NCBI RefSeq assembly: GCF_016595495.1
Contig: NZ_JAENIM010000008.1
Span: 124,001 to 188,000 of the forward strand
Length of the DNA: 64,000 nucleotides
Reading direction: 5' to 3'
From: Persicirhabdus sediminis
GTDB taxonomy: Bacteria > Verrucomicrobiota > Verrucomicrobiia > Verrucomicrobiales > Akkermansiaceae
This document shows, piece after piece, positions 28,044-37,200 of this stretch. The translations under genes were made by a program, and so were the position numbers. Position 1 is the first letter of the stretch; each line of letters opens with the position of its first letter. The notes beneath the pieces were generated by a model. It worked only from the letters and a program-made list of their open reading frames with translations, did no database searches and was not told the origin of the DNA.

Positions 28044-28076
28044 GGAAGACTAGTAGACAGACAAAATGAGCTAGAA
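28044..28076 (+). repeat. Short 3' flank repeat, copy 1
   Basis: 33 bp (ggaagactagtagacagac then aaaatgagctagaa) that recur at 29845-29877 with few changes, each time soon after a small ORF. They may mark the end of the repeated cassette. Confidence 0.75.
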
Positions 28077-28117
28077 TTTTTTTGCAATCTTCTCAACCTG
28101 AGTTACCTGTAGAGATT

Positions 28118-29230
28118 ATGGCTACAGCTAGATATCTCTCTCCTTATCGAAAACACCGATCGGCGGTGTACCATTGCATTTCGCGTGTGGTGGATCGGCG
28201 ATTTATTTTGGGTGATACTGAGCGTGAGCTATTTGTTGGGCTCATGCGCAACTGTGAGACCTTCTATGGCGTCAAAATCCTCAGCTATTGTGTGATGTCG
28301 AACCACTTTCATCTGCTGGTCGAAGTCCCCAAGGAAGGCGAGGTGGAGATCGATGACGATGAGTTTTTGCGACGTGTGAAGGCGCTATATTCGCCTAGCT
28401 ACTACGCCGAGGTGAAGCAGATATTTTATAACTTGCTAGAGACTGCTAGCCAAGATGCTGAGGGGAATTCCAGCCGGGTGGCGGCGGATAATTTCAAGCG
28501 ACAATATACCAGCCGGATGCACGATTTGGGCAACTTCATGAAGAGCCTGAAGCAGCGGTTCAGCCGTTGGTACAATAGGCATAACAACCGCGACGGCTAC
28601 CTGTGGAGCGGTCGCTACACCAGCGTGCTCGTGCAGGCTGGATACGTTGCTAGAATCATGTCGACCTATATTGATCTCAACCCAGTTAGGGCGGGCATGG
28701 TAGAGAAACCAGATGCGTATCGATGGTGTAGCTACGGCGCTGCACTAGCTGGAGATAAACGCGCACGCCGTGGGCTTTGTCGTGTGCTCTGGCTGAAAGA
28801 TGAAATGCCTAACTCGGCGGCTGAAAACCAACCGTGGGATGAAGAAAATGCTCGCCATTACTGGACGGATGGCTGCGCCGAGCGCTATCGCGTGCTGCTC
28901 TATACCGATGCCGAGCAGACATTCAAAGACATCATGACCCGCGATGGCCAGTGGGTGAAAGCGCAAGTTAGAAAGGGAGTCAGCAAGGAAGAAATCGAGA
29001 AAGTATCTGAAGCTAACGGCCAGGTGAACATGGCCTATCTGCTGCGACATAAAGTCCGCCACTTCAGCGATGGTATGGTGATAGGCAGTCAAACATATCT
29101 CAATGAGGTATTCCAACAGACGAAGGAATGGTTTGGAGAAAAACGCAAATCTGGCGCTCGTAAGATGAAATCAAAGCATTGGCGCCAATCGCCCAAAGAG
29201 GTCTGCGCCATGCGCGATCTTCAGCAGTAA
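28118..29230 (+). CDS. REP-associated tyrosine (Y1, HUH) transposase
   Basis: 370 residues from ATG 28118 (a TTG at 28082 is less likely). Transposase IS200-like fold: YHCISRVVDRRFIL near the start, the HUH motif H63-F-H65 in MSNHFHLLVEV, then a helical region FMKSLKQRFSRWYNRHNNRDGYLWSGRYTSVLV that is characteristic of the REP-associated branch, and YIDLNPVRAGMV. A longer C-terminal extension (~235-370) with a helix-turn-helix-like section (VSKEEIEKVSEANGQVNMAYLLRHKV) is present. These proteins nick single-stranded REP hairpins and are usually domesticated single copies. Dispersed repeats and hairpins surround it. Confidence 0.92.
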   Translation: MATARYLSPYRKHRSAVYHCISRVVDRRFILGDTERELFVGLMRNCETFYGVKILSYCVMSNHFHLLVEVPKEGEVEIDDDEFLRRVKALYSPSYYAEVKQIFYNLLETASQDAEGNSSRVAADNFKRQYTSRMHDLGNFMKSLKQRFSRWYNRHNNRDGYLWSGRYTSVLVQAGYVARIMSTYIDLNPVRAGMVEKPDAYRWCSYGAALAGDKRARRGLCRVLWLKDEMPNSAAENQPWDEENARHYWTDGCAERYRVLLYTDAEQTFKDIMTRDGQWVKAQVRKGVSKEEIEKVSEANGQVNMAYLLRHKVRHFSDGMVIGSQTYLNEVFQQTKEWFGEKRKSGARKMKSKHWRQSPKEVCAMRDLQQ

Positions 29231-29262
29231 CCACCACCGCCAAACGAGCTGGAGTGAGCCAG

Positions 29263-29580
29263 GTAGCTGGAATTTTCAGGCCATTCGATAAATCCGACTG
29301 ACCCAACAAATTGACATCAAGAAAAGCAGTTCTATCAGCCTGTTGCTGGAGAGCTGTGATTTTGTTGAAATCAAGATCAGCTAGAAACTGGCTGGAATGG
29401 CCATGAAATCAGCTAATTGGGCCAATTTAGTTACGAACCGAAGATCAATGGCCAAAAATCCAGCCAGCTGGAATGTTAAATCCTGGTTTGGTATCAAAAG
29501 TCAGCGTTTTAGACTTACAAAATAATGTGATTAGTGGTTTAGATTCCTGCTAGTCTGACTCTAAACCTGTCTTCTAATAT
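29263..29580 (+). repeat. Dispersed intergenic repeat, copy C
   Basis: Full-length relative of copy A (26483-26786), starting just after the transposase gene. The same ordered blocks are present (cccaacaaattgacat, gttctatcagcctgttgctg, ccagccagctggaatgttaaa, ctaaacctgtctt). At its end a 14-bp unit gtcttctaatatgt is tandemly duplicated (about 29569-29596). Confidence 0.85.
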
Positions 29581-29822
29581 GTGTCTTCTAATATGTGGAA
29601 TAAGTATGGACGGGGGGCAGGAAAATCTAATACATATAAGTAATGATGAAGTACGGAATTATAGCTATAATTATATGCCAAATGCTAATTCTGTTGATGT
29701 TTATATATATGAAAAACTCAATGGAAGTAGATTACAAAAATACTCAAATGTTATTTGTAGAGCTACAAACTGAGATTAGGGAGCTAAAAAGTGTTTTAGC
29801 AGAGCTTCCAGCCCCTGATTAA
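29579..29822 (+). other. Decayed or very small coding stretch behind repeat C
   Basis: An A+T-rich section with two overlapping weak ORFs: 29579-29773 (64 codons, no signal peptide) and 29709-29822 (37 codons, MKNSMEVDYKNTQMLFVELQ then a heptad-like leucine pattern). By position this is where a cassette cargo gene should lie, between repeat C and the 3' flank at 29845. It is likely a degenerated remnant; the 37-residue ORF could be a genuine small coil protein. Confidence 0.3.
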
Positions 29823-29844
29823 TTTTATACAAAGTTTGGGGTTT

Positions 29845-29877
29845 GGAAGACTAATAGACAGACAAACTCAGCTATAA
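29845..29877 (+). repeat. Short 3' flank repeat, copy 2
   Basis: 33 bp matching 28044-28076 (ggaagactaatagacagac). It confirms that the same 3' boundary follows two different small-ORF slots. Confidence 0.75.
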
Positions 29878-29896
29878 TTAGCTGGCTAGTTTTGTC

Positions 29897-29975
29897 TCGC
29901 CCCTTTGGGGCTTCAGGCCTATTGGGCGCGCTCACCCTGACCTGCGTTAGGCTTTCAGCCTTGCCTTGGTCAGGG
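29897..29975. repeat. REP-like palindromic elements
   Basis: A GC-rich pair of inverted repeats in an A+T-rich spacer: gcccctttggggc near 29899-29911, and an outer stem ccctgacc / ggtcaggg (29935-29942 / 29968-29975) enclosing an inner aggct/agcct hairpin. Single-stranded folds of this sort are targets of REP-associated transposases; one is encoded 0.7 kb away. Direct proof that this is its substrate is lacking. Confidence 0.55.
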
Positions 29976-30040
29976 CTGTAGTGTCTCGCTCCTTCGGACC
30001 TTTTTCCGGGTATAATGATATCGCGATAGTTACTGGAAAG

Positions 30041-30300
30041 ATAGTGACATCCTGAGAGATGACGAAGCGATAGTGACATCCTGAGAGGTGGCGAAGCAAT
30101 AGTGCCCCCAGAGAGGTGGCGAAGCGATAGTGACATCCTGAGGGATGACGAAGCGATAGTGACATCCTGAGAGGTGACGAAGCAATAGTGACATCCTGGG
30201 GGGGGACGAAGCGATAGTGACATCCTGAGGGGTGGCGAAGCGATAGTGCCCGCTAGAGAGGTGACGCAAAAAATAGTGGCGTTCTGAGAAGTGGCGAAAA
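30041..30300. repeat. Nine-copy 29-bp tandem repeat
   Basis: Units begin with ATAGTG at 30041, 30070, 30099, 30127, 30156, 30185, 30214, 30243 and 30273, a period of 29 (once 28, once 30). The typical unit is atagtgacatcctgagaggt followed by gacgaagcg. Units are directly contiguous, so this is not a CRISPR array. Outer units are more diverged than inner ones. Open frames on the minus strand through it are artefacts of a repeat with few stops. Confidence 0.95.
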
Positions 30301-30403
30301 CCTGCTGAAGTTAGGGCCGTTCATCACGGGCATGTTTTATGAATCTTAGTTGTAGCTAGTGGGGGATCTGGCTGCTTGTTTTGCTGGTTGAGCGGGCAAA
30401 AAT

Positions 30404-30434
30404 AAACCCAGCTGGAATGAGATCCAGCTGGGTT
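30404..30434 (-). terminator. Terminator-like hairpin, copy of the one behind the giant genes
   Basis: Arms aaacccagctgga / tccagctgggtt (30404-30416 / 30423-30434), loop atgaga. Read on the minus strand a T-rich stretch (tttatttttg) follows. Near-identical to the hairpin at 34129-34160, together with its surroundings. Confidence 0.8.
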
Positions 30435-30484
30435 AGATAGAGGTGACTTTTCTAGCTGGCGGGTGGTTAGCCAGCTGGGGTGAA

Positions 30485-30580
30485 TTATTCTATCAGCATG
30501 CGATAGAATACTGACTGACTTTCGGTAGGCACGATGTGCAGCGCATACTGGTAGCTAGGCAAGCTAAAGGTCTTGATGAG
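30485..30580 (-). pseudogene. Degraded 3' end of a third giant G8/LamG-type gene
   Basis: The minus strand encodes ALHIVPTESQSVFYRMLIE followed by TAA at 30485, which lines up with ALIVPIESNPVFYRMIIE at the end of the 34210-41730 product. The terminator downstream is also the same. Upstream an in-frame TAG (30581-30583) cuts it off, and only 9 more nt, in the same frame, separate this from the TAG that ends the hydrolase gene (30593). So it is a remnant tail, in frame behind an unrelated gene. Confidence 0.8.
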
Positions 30581-30592
30581 CTATTTTGTGGC

Positions 30593-31591
30593 CTAGTCTT
30601 TGTCCATTTGATCTAGAGCGGGCATGGCGACTTCGGTGAGCCAGCGTTTGGCTGCTGATTTAGCGTCGTCGTTCATGCCATGAGCGGCGGTGGCAATGCC
30701 TTCTTTGGTGACCTGAACGCGAGAAGATTCCATAGCATCGGCAACGCCAATGGTGAATGCCTTGGATTCACTTTTTCCACCCCAACCGACCCAGCAGCAG
30801 TATTGTTTGCCTTTGGCTGCTCGAAAGTCGCGCGAGATTGAGCCGCCACCCTCCCAAAGCATGAAGGCTTTGAAATAGTCCATGTAACAGTCCCAGTCCA
30901 TGGCGATAGCTGAGCCGATGATGTGTGCTCCATTGCTGCTGCCGGCAATGATTCGATGGGTCTTTGAAAGGTTGGGGATGAGAGTGGTGAGGCGCTCAAG
31001 CATGGCCGCATGGTAGGCTTCGATCAACTTCATGTTGCCGCTATCACTTCCTAATGCGCCATCTTTTGCGATTTCAGAAGTATAAGGGAATGAGACGAGC
31101 ACATATCGACTGGGGTCGGCAATGCTTTTAGCTGCCCCAAGGCTGTCATTTCCGCTGCCGCCGTTGAGGAATACCAACACAGGCACAGGGTCGGGGTACT
31201 TGAAGTTGTCAGGGATTGAGATGCTGAAGCCTGCTGTTTTTCCGGTGTAGGTTTTTGCGAGTTCAGGCATTTCGACGCGGAAGGACGCGCCGGGTTTAAC
31301 TCGTGGATCGAGGTCGCTGGGCTGAGGTATCCCTTGGCTTTTAAAAACCCAATTCTTAATGTATTCTTGATCCTCTTCGATGAATGTATCCATAGCGAAT
31401 GTATATCGCTTTTTGCCGAGCACTTGTAAGGTGACTTGTGTTTCGTCAACAGAGACGATGGTGGCTTTGATTGTTTTTTGGTCAGTAGCTCGAGTGAAAT
31501 CTCTGACGGCAGCCTGGCCCTTGACCTCGGCGCCGAGGATCATGAAAAGTGCGAGTAAGGAGAGCGAGATCGACCATATATTAGATTTCAT
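30593..31591 (-). CDS. Secreted SHD1-domain protein with alpha/beta-hydrolase-like domain
   Basis: 332 residues with a signal peptide (1-26, LALFMILGAEVKG). Residues ~28-80 form an SLA1-homology-1 (SHD1) domain (RDFTRATDQKTIKATIVSVD, then the W of IKNW), a module frequent in secreted proteins of Planctomycetes and Verrucomicrobia. Residues ~110-325 look like an alpha/beta-hydrolase: VLVFLNGGSGND at the oxyanion strand, IAGSSNGAH as nucleophile elbow (Ser in G-S-S-N-G), and a late AAHGMND histidine. Probably an esterase acting on polymers; substrate unknown. It reads into a remnant of a giant gene's tail after its TAG. Confidence 0.78.
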   Translation of the reverse strand: MKSNIWSISLSLLALFMILGAEVKGQAAVRDFTRATDQKTIKATIVSVDETQVTLQVLGKKRYTFAMDTFIEEDQEYIKNWVFKSQGIPQPSDLDPRVKPGASFRVEMPELAKTYTGKTAGFSISIPDNFKYPDPVPVLVFLNGGSGNDSLGAAKSIADPSRYVLVSFPYTSEIAKDGALGSDSGNMKLIEAYHAAMLERLTTLIPNLSKTHRIIAGSSNGAHIIGSAIAMDWDCYMDYFKAFMLWEGGGSISRDFRAAKGKQYCCWVGWGGKSESKAFTIGVADAMESSRVQVTKEGIATAAHGMNDDAKSAAKRWLTEVAMPALDQMDKD

Positions 31592-32331
31592 TCTGCTAGT
31601 AACGTTTATTTTGCTAGGTGAGTCAAGATGGATTGCCGAGAGAAAGTAGTCGTTTGAATGTGGCTGTATATGGGAGACGCTGCACCAAGTATGTGGCTCT
31701 AACTGATTTATTGAAAAGCTCCTAGTGATCGTAGAGTGAGCACGTTCACTGGGTAATGAGATTAGCCGCGGCTGCGATAAGGCAGCGAACTGAGCTGGCT
31801 GGGGAATTGCTCTGTTGGCTTGTCAGCCTTCTTGGTGGTAGCGGGCTGCGCCTTTGGTTTTTAGTGAATTGAAACCGTGAAAGATCTTCTGATAGGGGTT
31901 CTAACGATGATAGTGAATTCTAATGAGTCAATGGGGGGAGTTAGGCGATGCGTGGCCACCACTATATGGCTCGTTGTTTTTATCGACCTTTTCCCCTGGG
32001 CTGTGCCCAGGGCTTCGAATGGTCGCCGCTACGCGGCTGGCTGGAGAAGTTAGGCGTGGCGGTATTTAACCATCTGGACTACCATAATATCCACTGAGCT
32101 GGAAATGCGGCGATAGATAATCGCAAAACTGTGAGCTATGCCGAATCTGTGAATTCATGAAACAGACAATTTGTTAGCAAAGTTTATTTGGATAGGATCA
32201 CAAGTCGCACTCCGATGTCATCACCTGACGGAGGCATGCTAGCATGACTATTTACAGAGAAAACAGCAAAGCATTCATTTAGCGCGATAGGCTTATCCTC
32301 GTTATAAGTGATGTACATCTGAAGTGTTTTT
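31592..32331. other. 740-bp spacer with REP-like hairpin and possible gene debris
   Basis: No intact gene. A REP-like structure lies at 31984-32025: outer stem cgacc/ggtcg, inner stem ccctgggc/gcccaggg with a 3-nt loop, followed by cgctacgcggct. Between 32184 and 32331 the minus strand stays open and ends PPSGDDIGVRLVILSK, which loosely recalls the C-terminal 'GFRLV' end of formylglycine-generating-enzyme domains; it overlaps the sulfatase end in another frame and is at best a fragment. Confidence 0.45.
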
Positions 32332-33864
32332 CTATTGCCCGACCCCGCCGGTGCTCTCCAGTTTCTCATCGAGGCTCTCGGAGTTTTTAGCAGCCGCCTT
32401 TGAGGCAGGAGGCCAATCAGCGAAGGTTTTCAAATGCTTCTGCACAATCCTTTGAGCTGGGCCAAATGCCCACATCTTTTTCCCCATCCACTCGATATAC
32501 ATGCCCGATTCTTCAGCCGCTCTCTCCAGTGGATCCTGTCGCAGGTTGAAAAGTAAGGGCGCAGTGAGCTCCTCCTTGGCGCCCGACCACCCCTCATTCT
32601 GAACAATGAAATGAGCCTTCCAGTCACCATATCTCACCGCCTGCAGCGTAGTGCGTTCGTAGTAGATGATCTCCTTCCGGTTCGACTCACCAGCACCGGT
32701 CAGCATAGGAATTTGATTGTAGCCGTCCAAGTGGGCCTTGTGTCCGTTGTAGCCGGTCAACATCTGCTGCTTCAGATCCTCTGGGCCACCAGCGGCAGCT
32801 ACGAGGGTGGGAAGAAGATCCATTGAATCGATGATGCCGTTGTTGATCGATCCCTGCTCAACTTTGCCAGGCCAACGCAGCAACATTGGCACACGAACTC
32901 CACCCTCCCATGTCGTGCCCTTTTCGCTCTTGAAAGGGGTCATTCCACCGTCAGGCCAAGTCATAATTTCAGGTCCGTTGTCAGCAGAGAAAATGACAAT
33001 CGTATTTTCGGCTACGCCCAGCGTATCTAGTTCGTCGAGAACCTCACCCACATGATCATCGAGGTCCCTCATCACGACCTCTTGAAGCCCTTGTCCGTCC
33101 TGACCGAGCATGGCTTCATACTTCGGTGAGAGGTGCGTCCAAACGTGAGCACGAGAAGGACAATGCCACACAAAGAACGGCTCCTTCTTGGCCACGGAAT
33201 CCCGGATAAATTTCAGGGTGTGCTTGTTGACCTCGTCATCGAGAGTTTTCATACGCTCGGGAGGAAGCGGCCCATCGTCGATGATCTTTTGAGTTCCCTC
33301 ACCGGTCGACCAGCAGTGGACGACATTCCTTGGGGCGAACTGCGCGGCCTCCTCGCCCTTCGGAAACTCGGGATCAGAGGTATATTCCATGGCGTTCAGG
33401 TGGTAGAGCCACCCCCAAAACTCATCAAATCCATGCATTGTGGGCAGGAACTCATCGCGGTCGCCCAAATGGTTTTTGCCGAATTGCCCGGTCCGGTATC
33501 CAAGTTCTTTGAGCAACTCCGGCAGGGTGGGAGTATCTGGGCTCAGGCCGATAGGATCCCCAGGCAAGCCAACCGTGTGCATTCCAGTGCGGACTGGAAA
33601 CTGCCCTGTGATCATTGCTGATCTGCCGGCGGTGCAGGTTGGTTGTGCGTAGTAGTCGGTGAAAAGCATGCCTTCCTTCGCGATGCTGTCGATGTTAGGG
33701 GTTTTGCTGCTCATCAAGCCGCGGTGATAGGCGCCGATATTCAGGAGCCCAACATCGTCGGTGAGAATAATGAGAATATTGGGTTTCGAAGTCTCCGCTA
33801 GCAAAGGGGCCTGATTTAGGGAGATTGCGATAACTGCGAATAGGAGTGTTTTGATTGGTTTCAT
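32332..33864 (-). CDS. Secreted sulfatase (type I, C-x-A-x-R)
   Basis: 510 residues from ATG 33864 (MKPIKTLLFAVIAISLNQAP is the signal; earlier in-frame ATGs would bury it). Sulfatase fold: metal site PNILIILTDDVG, then the maturation motif C77-T-A-G-R81 in which Cys becomes formylglycine, GQFGKNHLGD, and the late FSADNGPE metal site. It hydrolyses sulfate esters, probably of an algal or animal polysaccharide. By eye its codons are more C-rich and AGCTGG words are scarcer than in neighbours, so lateral origin is possible. It is followed upstream by two giant surface proteins on the same strand. Confidence 0.94.
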   Translation of the reverse strand: MKPIKTLLFAVIAISLNQAPLLAETSKPNILIILTDDVGLLNIGAYHRGLMSSKTPNIDSIAKEGMLFTDYYAQPTCTAGRSAMITGQFPVRTGMHTVGLPGDPIGLSPDTPTLPELLKELGYRTGQFGKNHLGDRDEFLPTMHGFDEFWGWLYHLNAMEYTSDPEFPKGEEAAQFAPRNVVHCWSTGEGTQKIIDDGPLPPERMKTLDDEVNKHTLKFIRDSVAKKEPFFVWHCPSRAHVWTHLSPKYEAMLGQDGQGLQEVVMRDLDDHVGEVLDELDTLGVAENTIVIFSADNGPEIMTWPDGGMTPFKSEKGTTWEGGVRVPMLLRWPGKVEQGSINNGIIDSMDLLPTLVAAAGGPEDLKQQMLTGYNGHKAHLDGYNQIPMLTGAGESNRKEIIYYERTTLQAVRYGDWKAHFIVQNEGWSGAKEELTAPLLFNLRQDPLERAAEESGMYIEWMGKKMWAFGPAQRIVQKHLKTFADWPPASKAAAKNSESLDEKLESTGGVGQ

Positions 33865-34209
33865 ATGCATGGGGTGGAATCTGTTACGAGTCTCAGTGAA
33901 TAGGGGTAAGCTTTCTGCACTAACGTAAAGCATATCGACCGAAGACATCGACCGAGAAGCTTTGGTGTTGGGCTTAATTTTTTAGTGTAACTAACTAATG
34001 TTGATTGAAATATATAATCAGTCAATGATCTAATCAGGCAATGAAATAGCTAAGCCGCTAGATATCTTTAGCTGGCTAGCAGATAGCTCTAGCAGGGCGC
34101 TTGTTTTGCTGATTGAGTGGGCAAAAATAAACCCAGCTGGAATGAGATCCAGCTGGGTTTGATAGAGGTGGTTTTTCTAGCTGGCTGATGGTTAGCCAGC
34201 TGGAATAGA
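33865..34209. other. Spacer between sulfatase and giant gene 1, with two hairpins
   Basis: 345 bp. It contains the strong terminator at 34129-34160 and a second hairpin (agctggct / agccagct, 34179-34186 / 34194-34201). The block 34090-34210 is closely similar to 30365-30484. Otherwise A+T-rich; no ORF. Confidence 0.6.
34129..34160 (-). terminator. Terminator of giant gene 1
   Basis: Perfect 13-bp stem aaacccagctgga / tccagctgggttt (34129-34141 / 34148-34160), loop atgaga, then tttatttttg on the minus strand. Confidence 0.93.
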
Positions 34210-37200
34210 TTATTCGATAATCATGCGATAGAACACGGGATTGCTTTCGATAGGCACGATGAGTGCCCAGTTTTGCACGCTGTTATTTTCTGATAGCAGT
34301 TCGGTATCGAGGTCGTCGCTATCGACATCTTTCCAGCTACTCATGTCATTTGATTTCTGCCATTTGTGGCTGAGCCCTTGCGCTTCGGTATTGAGTGAGA
34401 AGGCGATTTGCAGTTCACCGTTGCCAACAGGGGTAGGTAGATAGATGGAGCTGCCGGCGCTATTAGGATCGGTACCGAGGTAGTATTCCTGCATGTTAGT
34501 GAAGCCGTCACCGTCGGCATCTTCGGTAGCTGCTTGTAGCTGCTGGGCTACATTTTCCGTGCTTACCCATTGGTTGTAGTGGGTATTTGGGAAGTTGTCG
34601 CCAATCACCGCCATGCGCAGTTCCATGAGGGTGAAGTTAGCATCAGGTCCGTAGATGAGGACGGTATCAAACGCGCGGGTATAGTCGAAGCTGAAGCGCG
34701 AGTGGTAAGGCGAGCTGTCAGCGATATCGGCGTTGTGTAGTGAGTCGATCACGATGCCATCAGCACCACCAGCCAGCAGGTAGATTTCCATGCCGTTATC
34801 ACGGTGAGTGAGTGCGTTTTTGCTGCGGCCGTAGAGGTCCATGACTAACTTAAGACCACTAGCCACGGCGACACCTTCTGGGACCTCATAGTAGAGGAAG
34901 GACCCTGAAGTTTTATTGTTGGCATGGAATCCGTTGGATGCGGTGCCTTGAGCGGGGCGCACCAGCGTTGGCTCGTAGACGTCGTAGGCAAATAGATCAT
35001 CGAGGGTTTTGGCAATGGAGCCACCGTATCCAGAGCCTGTGGATAGATCACTTCTGCTGACAAGTGGCACGAGATCGGCAGAGCTGTCTAGGTGGACAGG
35101 ATTCTGGTAGATTATTAAGCTAAATACTCTGCTCAGCTGGTAGCCATATGGATCTGTGACGAGGACTTCGGCGTCGAAGCTGGTGATATCAGCTGGCAGC
35201 GCGGAGCCGTCGTTGATGCTGATGGTGCCTGTGTTGGCATCAATTTTCAGCGTGCCGTTGAGGTCATCAACTAGTTCGTAGAGGTGTTGGTCGAATTCAT
35301 TAATATCCTCAATGGTAACGGTGGCAACGACAGCTCCGTCATCCGCGTGTGGGTTGATCACGGAAACCTGGGTGAGCTCAAGAGCACTTGGCGGCATAGC
35401 GGCCAGACCAGCGACATCTTCAGCGAGCAGGGTGGTTTTGAACACCGAGACTTTGCTGATTTCACCTTGCCAATGGTCGCTAGCTGAATGTGTGCTGGCT
35501 AGCGTGAGTGTGGTTGCCTGAGCTAGCTGGCTGGAAAATTCACCTGAGGCGACTAAGTTGCCGTTGAGGTAAATGGCAGCCTCGTGTCCATTGACGGTAA
35601 ATGCGTAGTGATGCCAGTCAGTAGCGGCGTGAGACAGCATGTAGCTGATTTCGCTGTTCTTGTAGCTGAGTACCATTTCGCCCTTAGCTGATAGGCTGGC
35701 TGTTAATGGCTGGGATTCAGTCTGCATTTCAAAGAGAACCTGCTTGGCGGTGGAGGCGTCATTGACTCTAGCCCAGCTGGAGAAGCTGAATTGGCCATCG
35801 ATGTCGCTAACAGCTTGCTCAGGGATCTCTAAGGACGCGGCATCCGTATAGAGGCTTGGGCTGTTGACTTGATTACTGAACGAGCGGTAGTAGTCGCCAC
35901 TTGGGTGGGCGTTGTTGCCCAGGCCTGAGATGTCGTTGATGTCTTCGCCAAATTCCTCGTAGCTGAGGTAGCTACCAACTTCACCTAGGTAATGCATGTT
36001 GACTTGGTGAGCGCTGAGCGTCTTGCGGTAGAGGAAGATTTCATCCATTGATGTCATGGAGTAGTCATTGCCGTCAGAATTAGCCGCAAAAGTAATGGTT
36101 GCGAATGTGGTAGGAATGTTAGTTGGCTGGGTCAGTGTATTGGTGAGTTGGCCATTGACGTACATTTCTAGCTGCTCGCCGTTGTATTGAACCACAAAGT
36201 GAGTCCACTCATATTCCTCGAATTTGCTAGGGCTGACGGTAGTAGAAACTTTACTGTCGCCATTGAGGTAGGCGCGCACGCCGTTGTTGCTGCGGTGTTC
36301 AATCCACATGCCTTTGCCTTTGCCGTTGTTCATCTGGAAGATGCGCGTATGGTCGCCGGTTTCGTTACGTTTGAGCCAGAAGGCGATGGCAAATTCATCT
36401 GAATGGCTACCGATCTCGGCAACTAATTCGCTAGGTAGTGAGGCGTATCCGCCAGTGAAGCTGATGGCTTTACCATAGGCGCCGTCATCGATGATCTCGT
36501 AATCGCCGATCAGGCTGGCTTCGTAGCCGTTGTTGCGAAGGTCGTCCATTTTGCCAGCTTCGAAGTTGAACCAGCTGAGTGTACGCGGCAGCACTTGGAT
36601 TTGAATGTCAGCATCTGTGTTGTTGAGTGCATCGCCAACGTTGTAGCGGATTTTATCAAAGCCAGTGAATCCGAAGTCGGGCACGTAGTGAACGGTATTG
36701 CCTGTGACGACGTATGCGTATCCTTCTTCGATTTCTTCGAGCTCGGCGAGTTCAAGAACTTCGTTTTCCTCATCGGTATCATTGGCGACGGGGTCAAACT
36801 CTAGGATGTCATTTTCTACCATGACGTAGCTATCTTCACCAACGATTGGCGCCTGGTTCGCTCTGAACATGGCGGTGACCGTGTAGGTAGATTCGGTTAG
36901 CTCAGCAGCTGAGCGGTCGATGACCTCTTGGTAATCACCACCGTCAGGCATGACTTCTACCGTGTAGGTGTATATGCGATCCAGGTAGGCGTCGATGTGC
37001 AGTTGGTCGATCTGGTAGTTTTGTCCTAGGTCGATGACAATTTCCTGAACGGCCCCACTAGCTGACCAGCGGTTATCGTCGTCCTCGCTGATGCCATCGA
37101 TAGCTTCAGTCGCAGGGTTTTCCTCTTGCTGCGCGGTGACGGATTCAATGGATTTGTTGAGCGCCACATTCACGCCATTGCTGAAGACTTCGATCTCGCG

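Noticed and set aside
29579-29773. 64-codon ORF as a firm gene
   Set aside because: Composition and lack of signal or conserved pattern do not support it; kept only as a decayed slot.
29825-30269. Minus-strand ORFs of 70-130 codons with SLRHLSGCHY-type repeats
   Set aside because: They arise because the 29-bp tandem repeat has few stops in any frame; no start context and no protein-like composition.
30041-30300. CRISPR array
   Set aside because: The 29-bp units touch each other with no unique spacers, and no cas gene is in the window.
33133-33621. 162-codon plus-strand ORF
   Set aside because: It lies fully antisense to the sulfatase, which has all its motifs.
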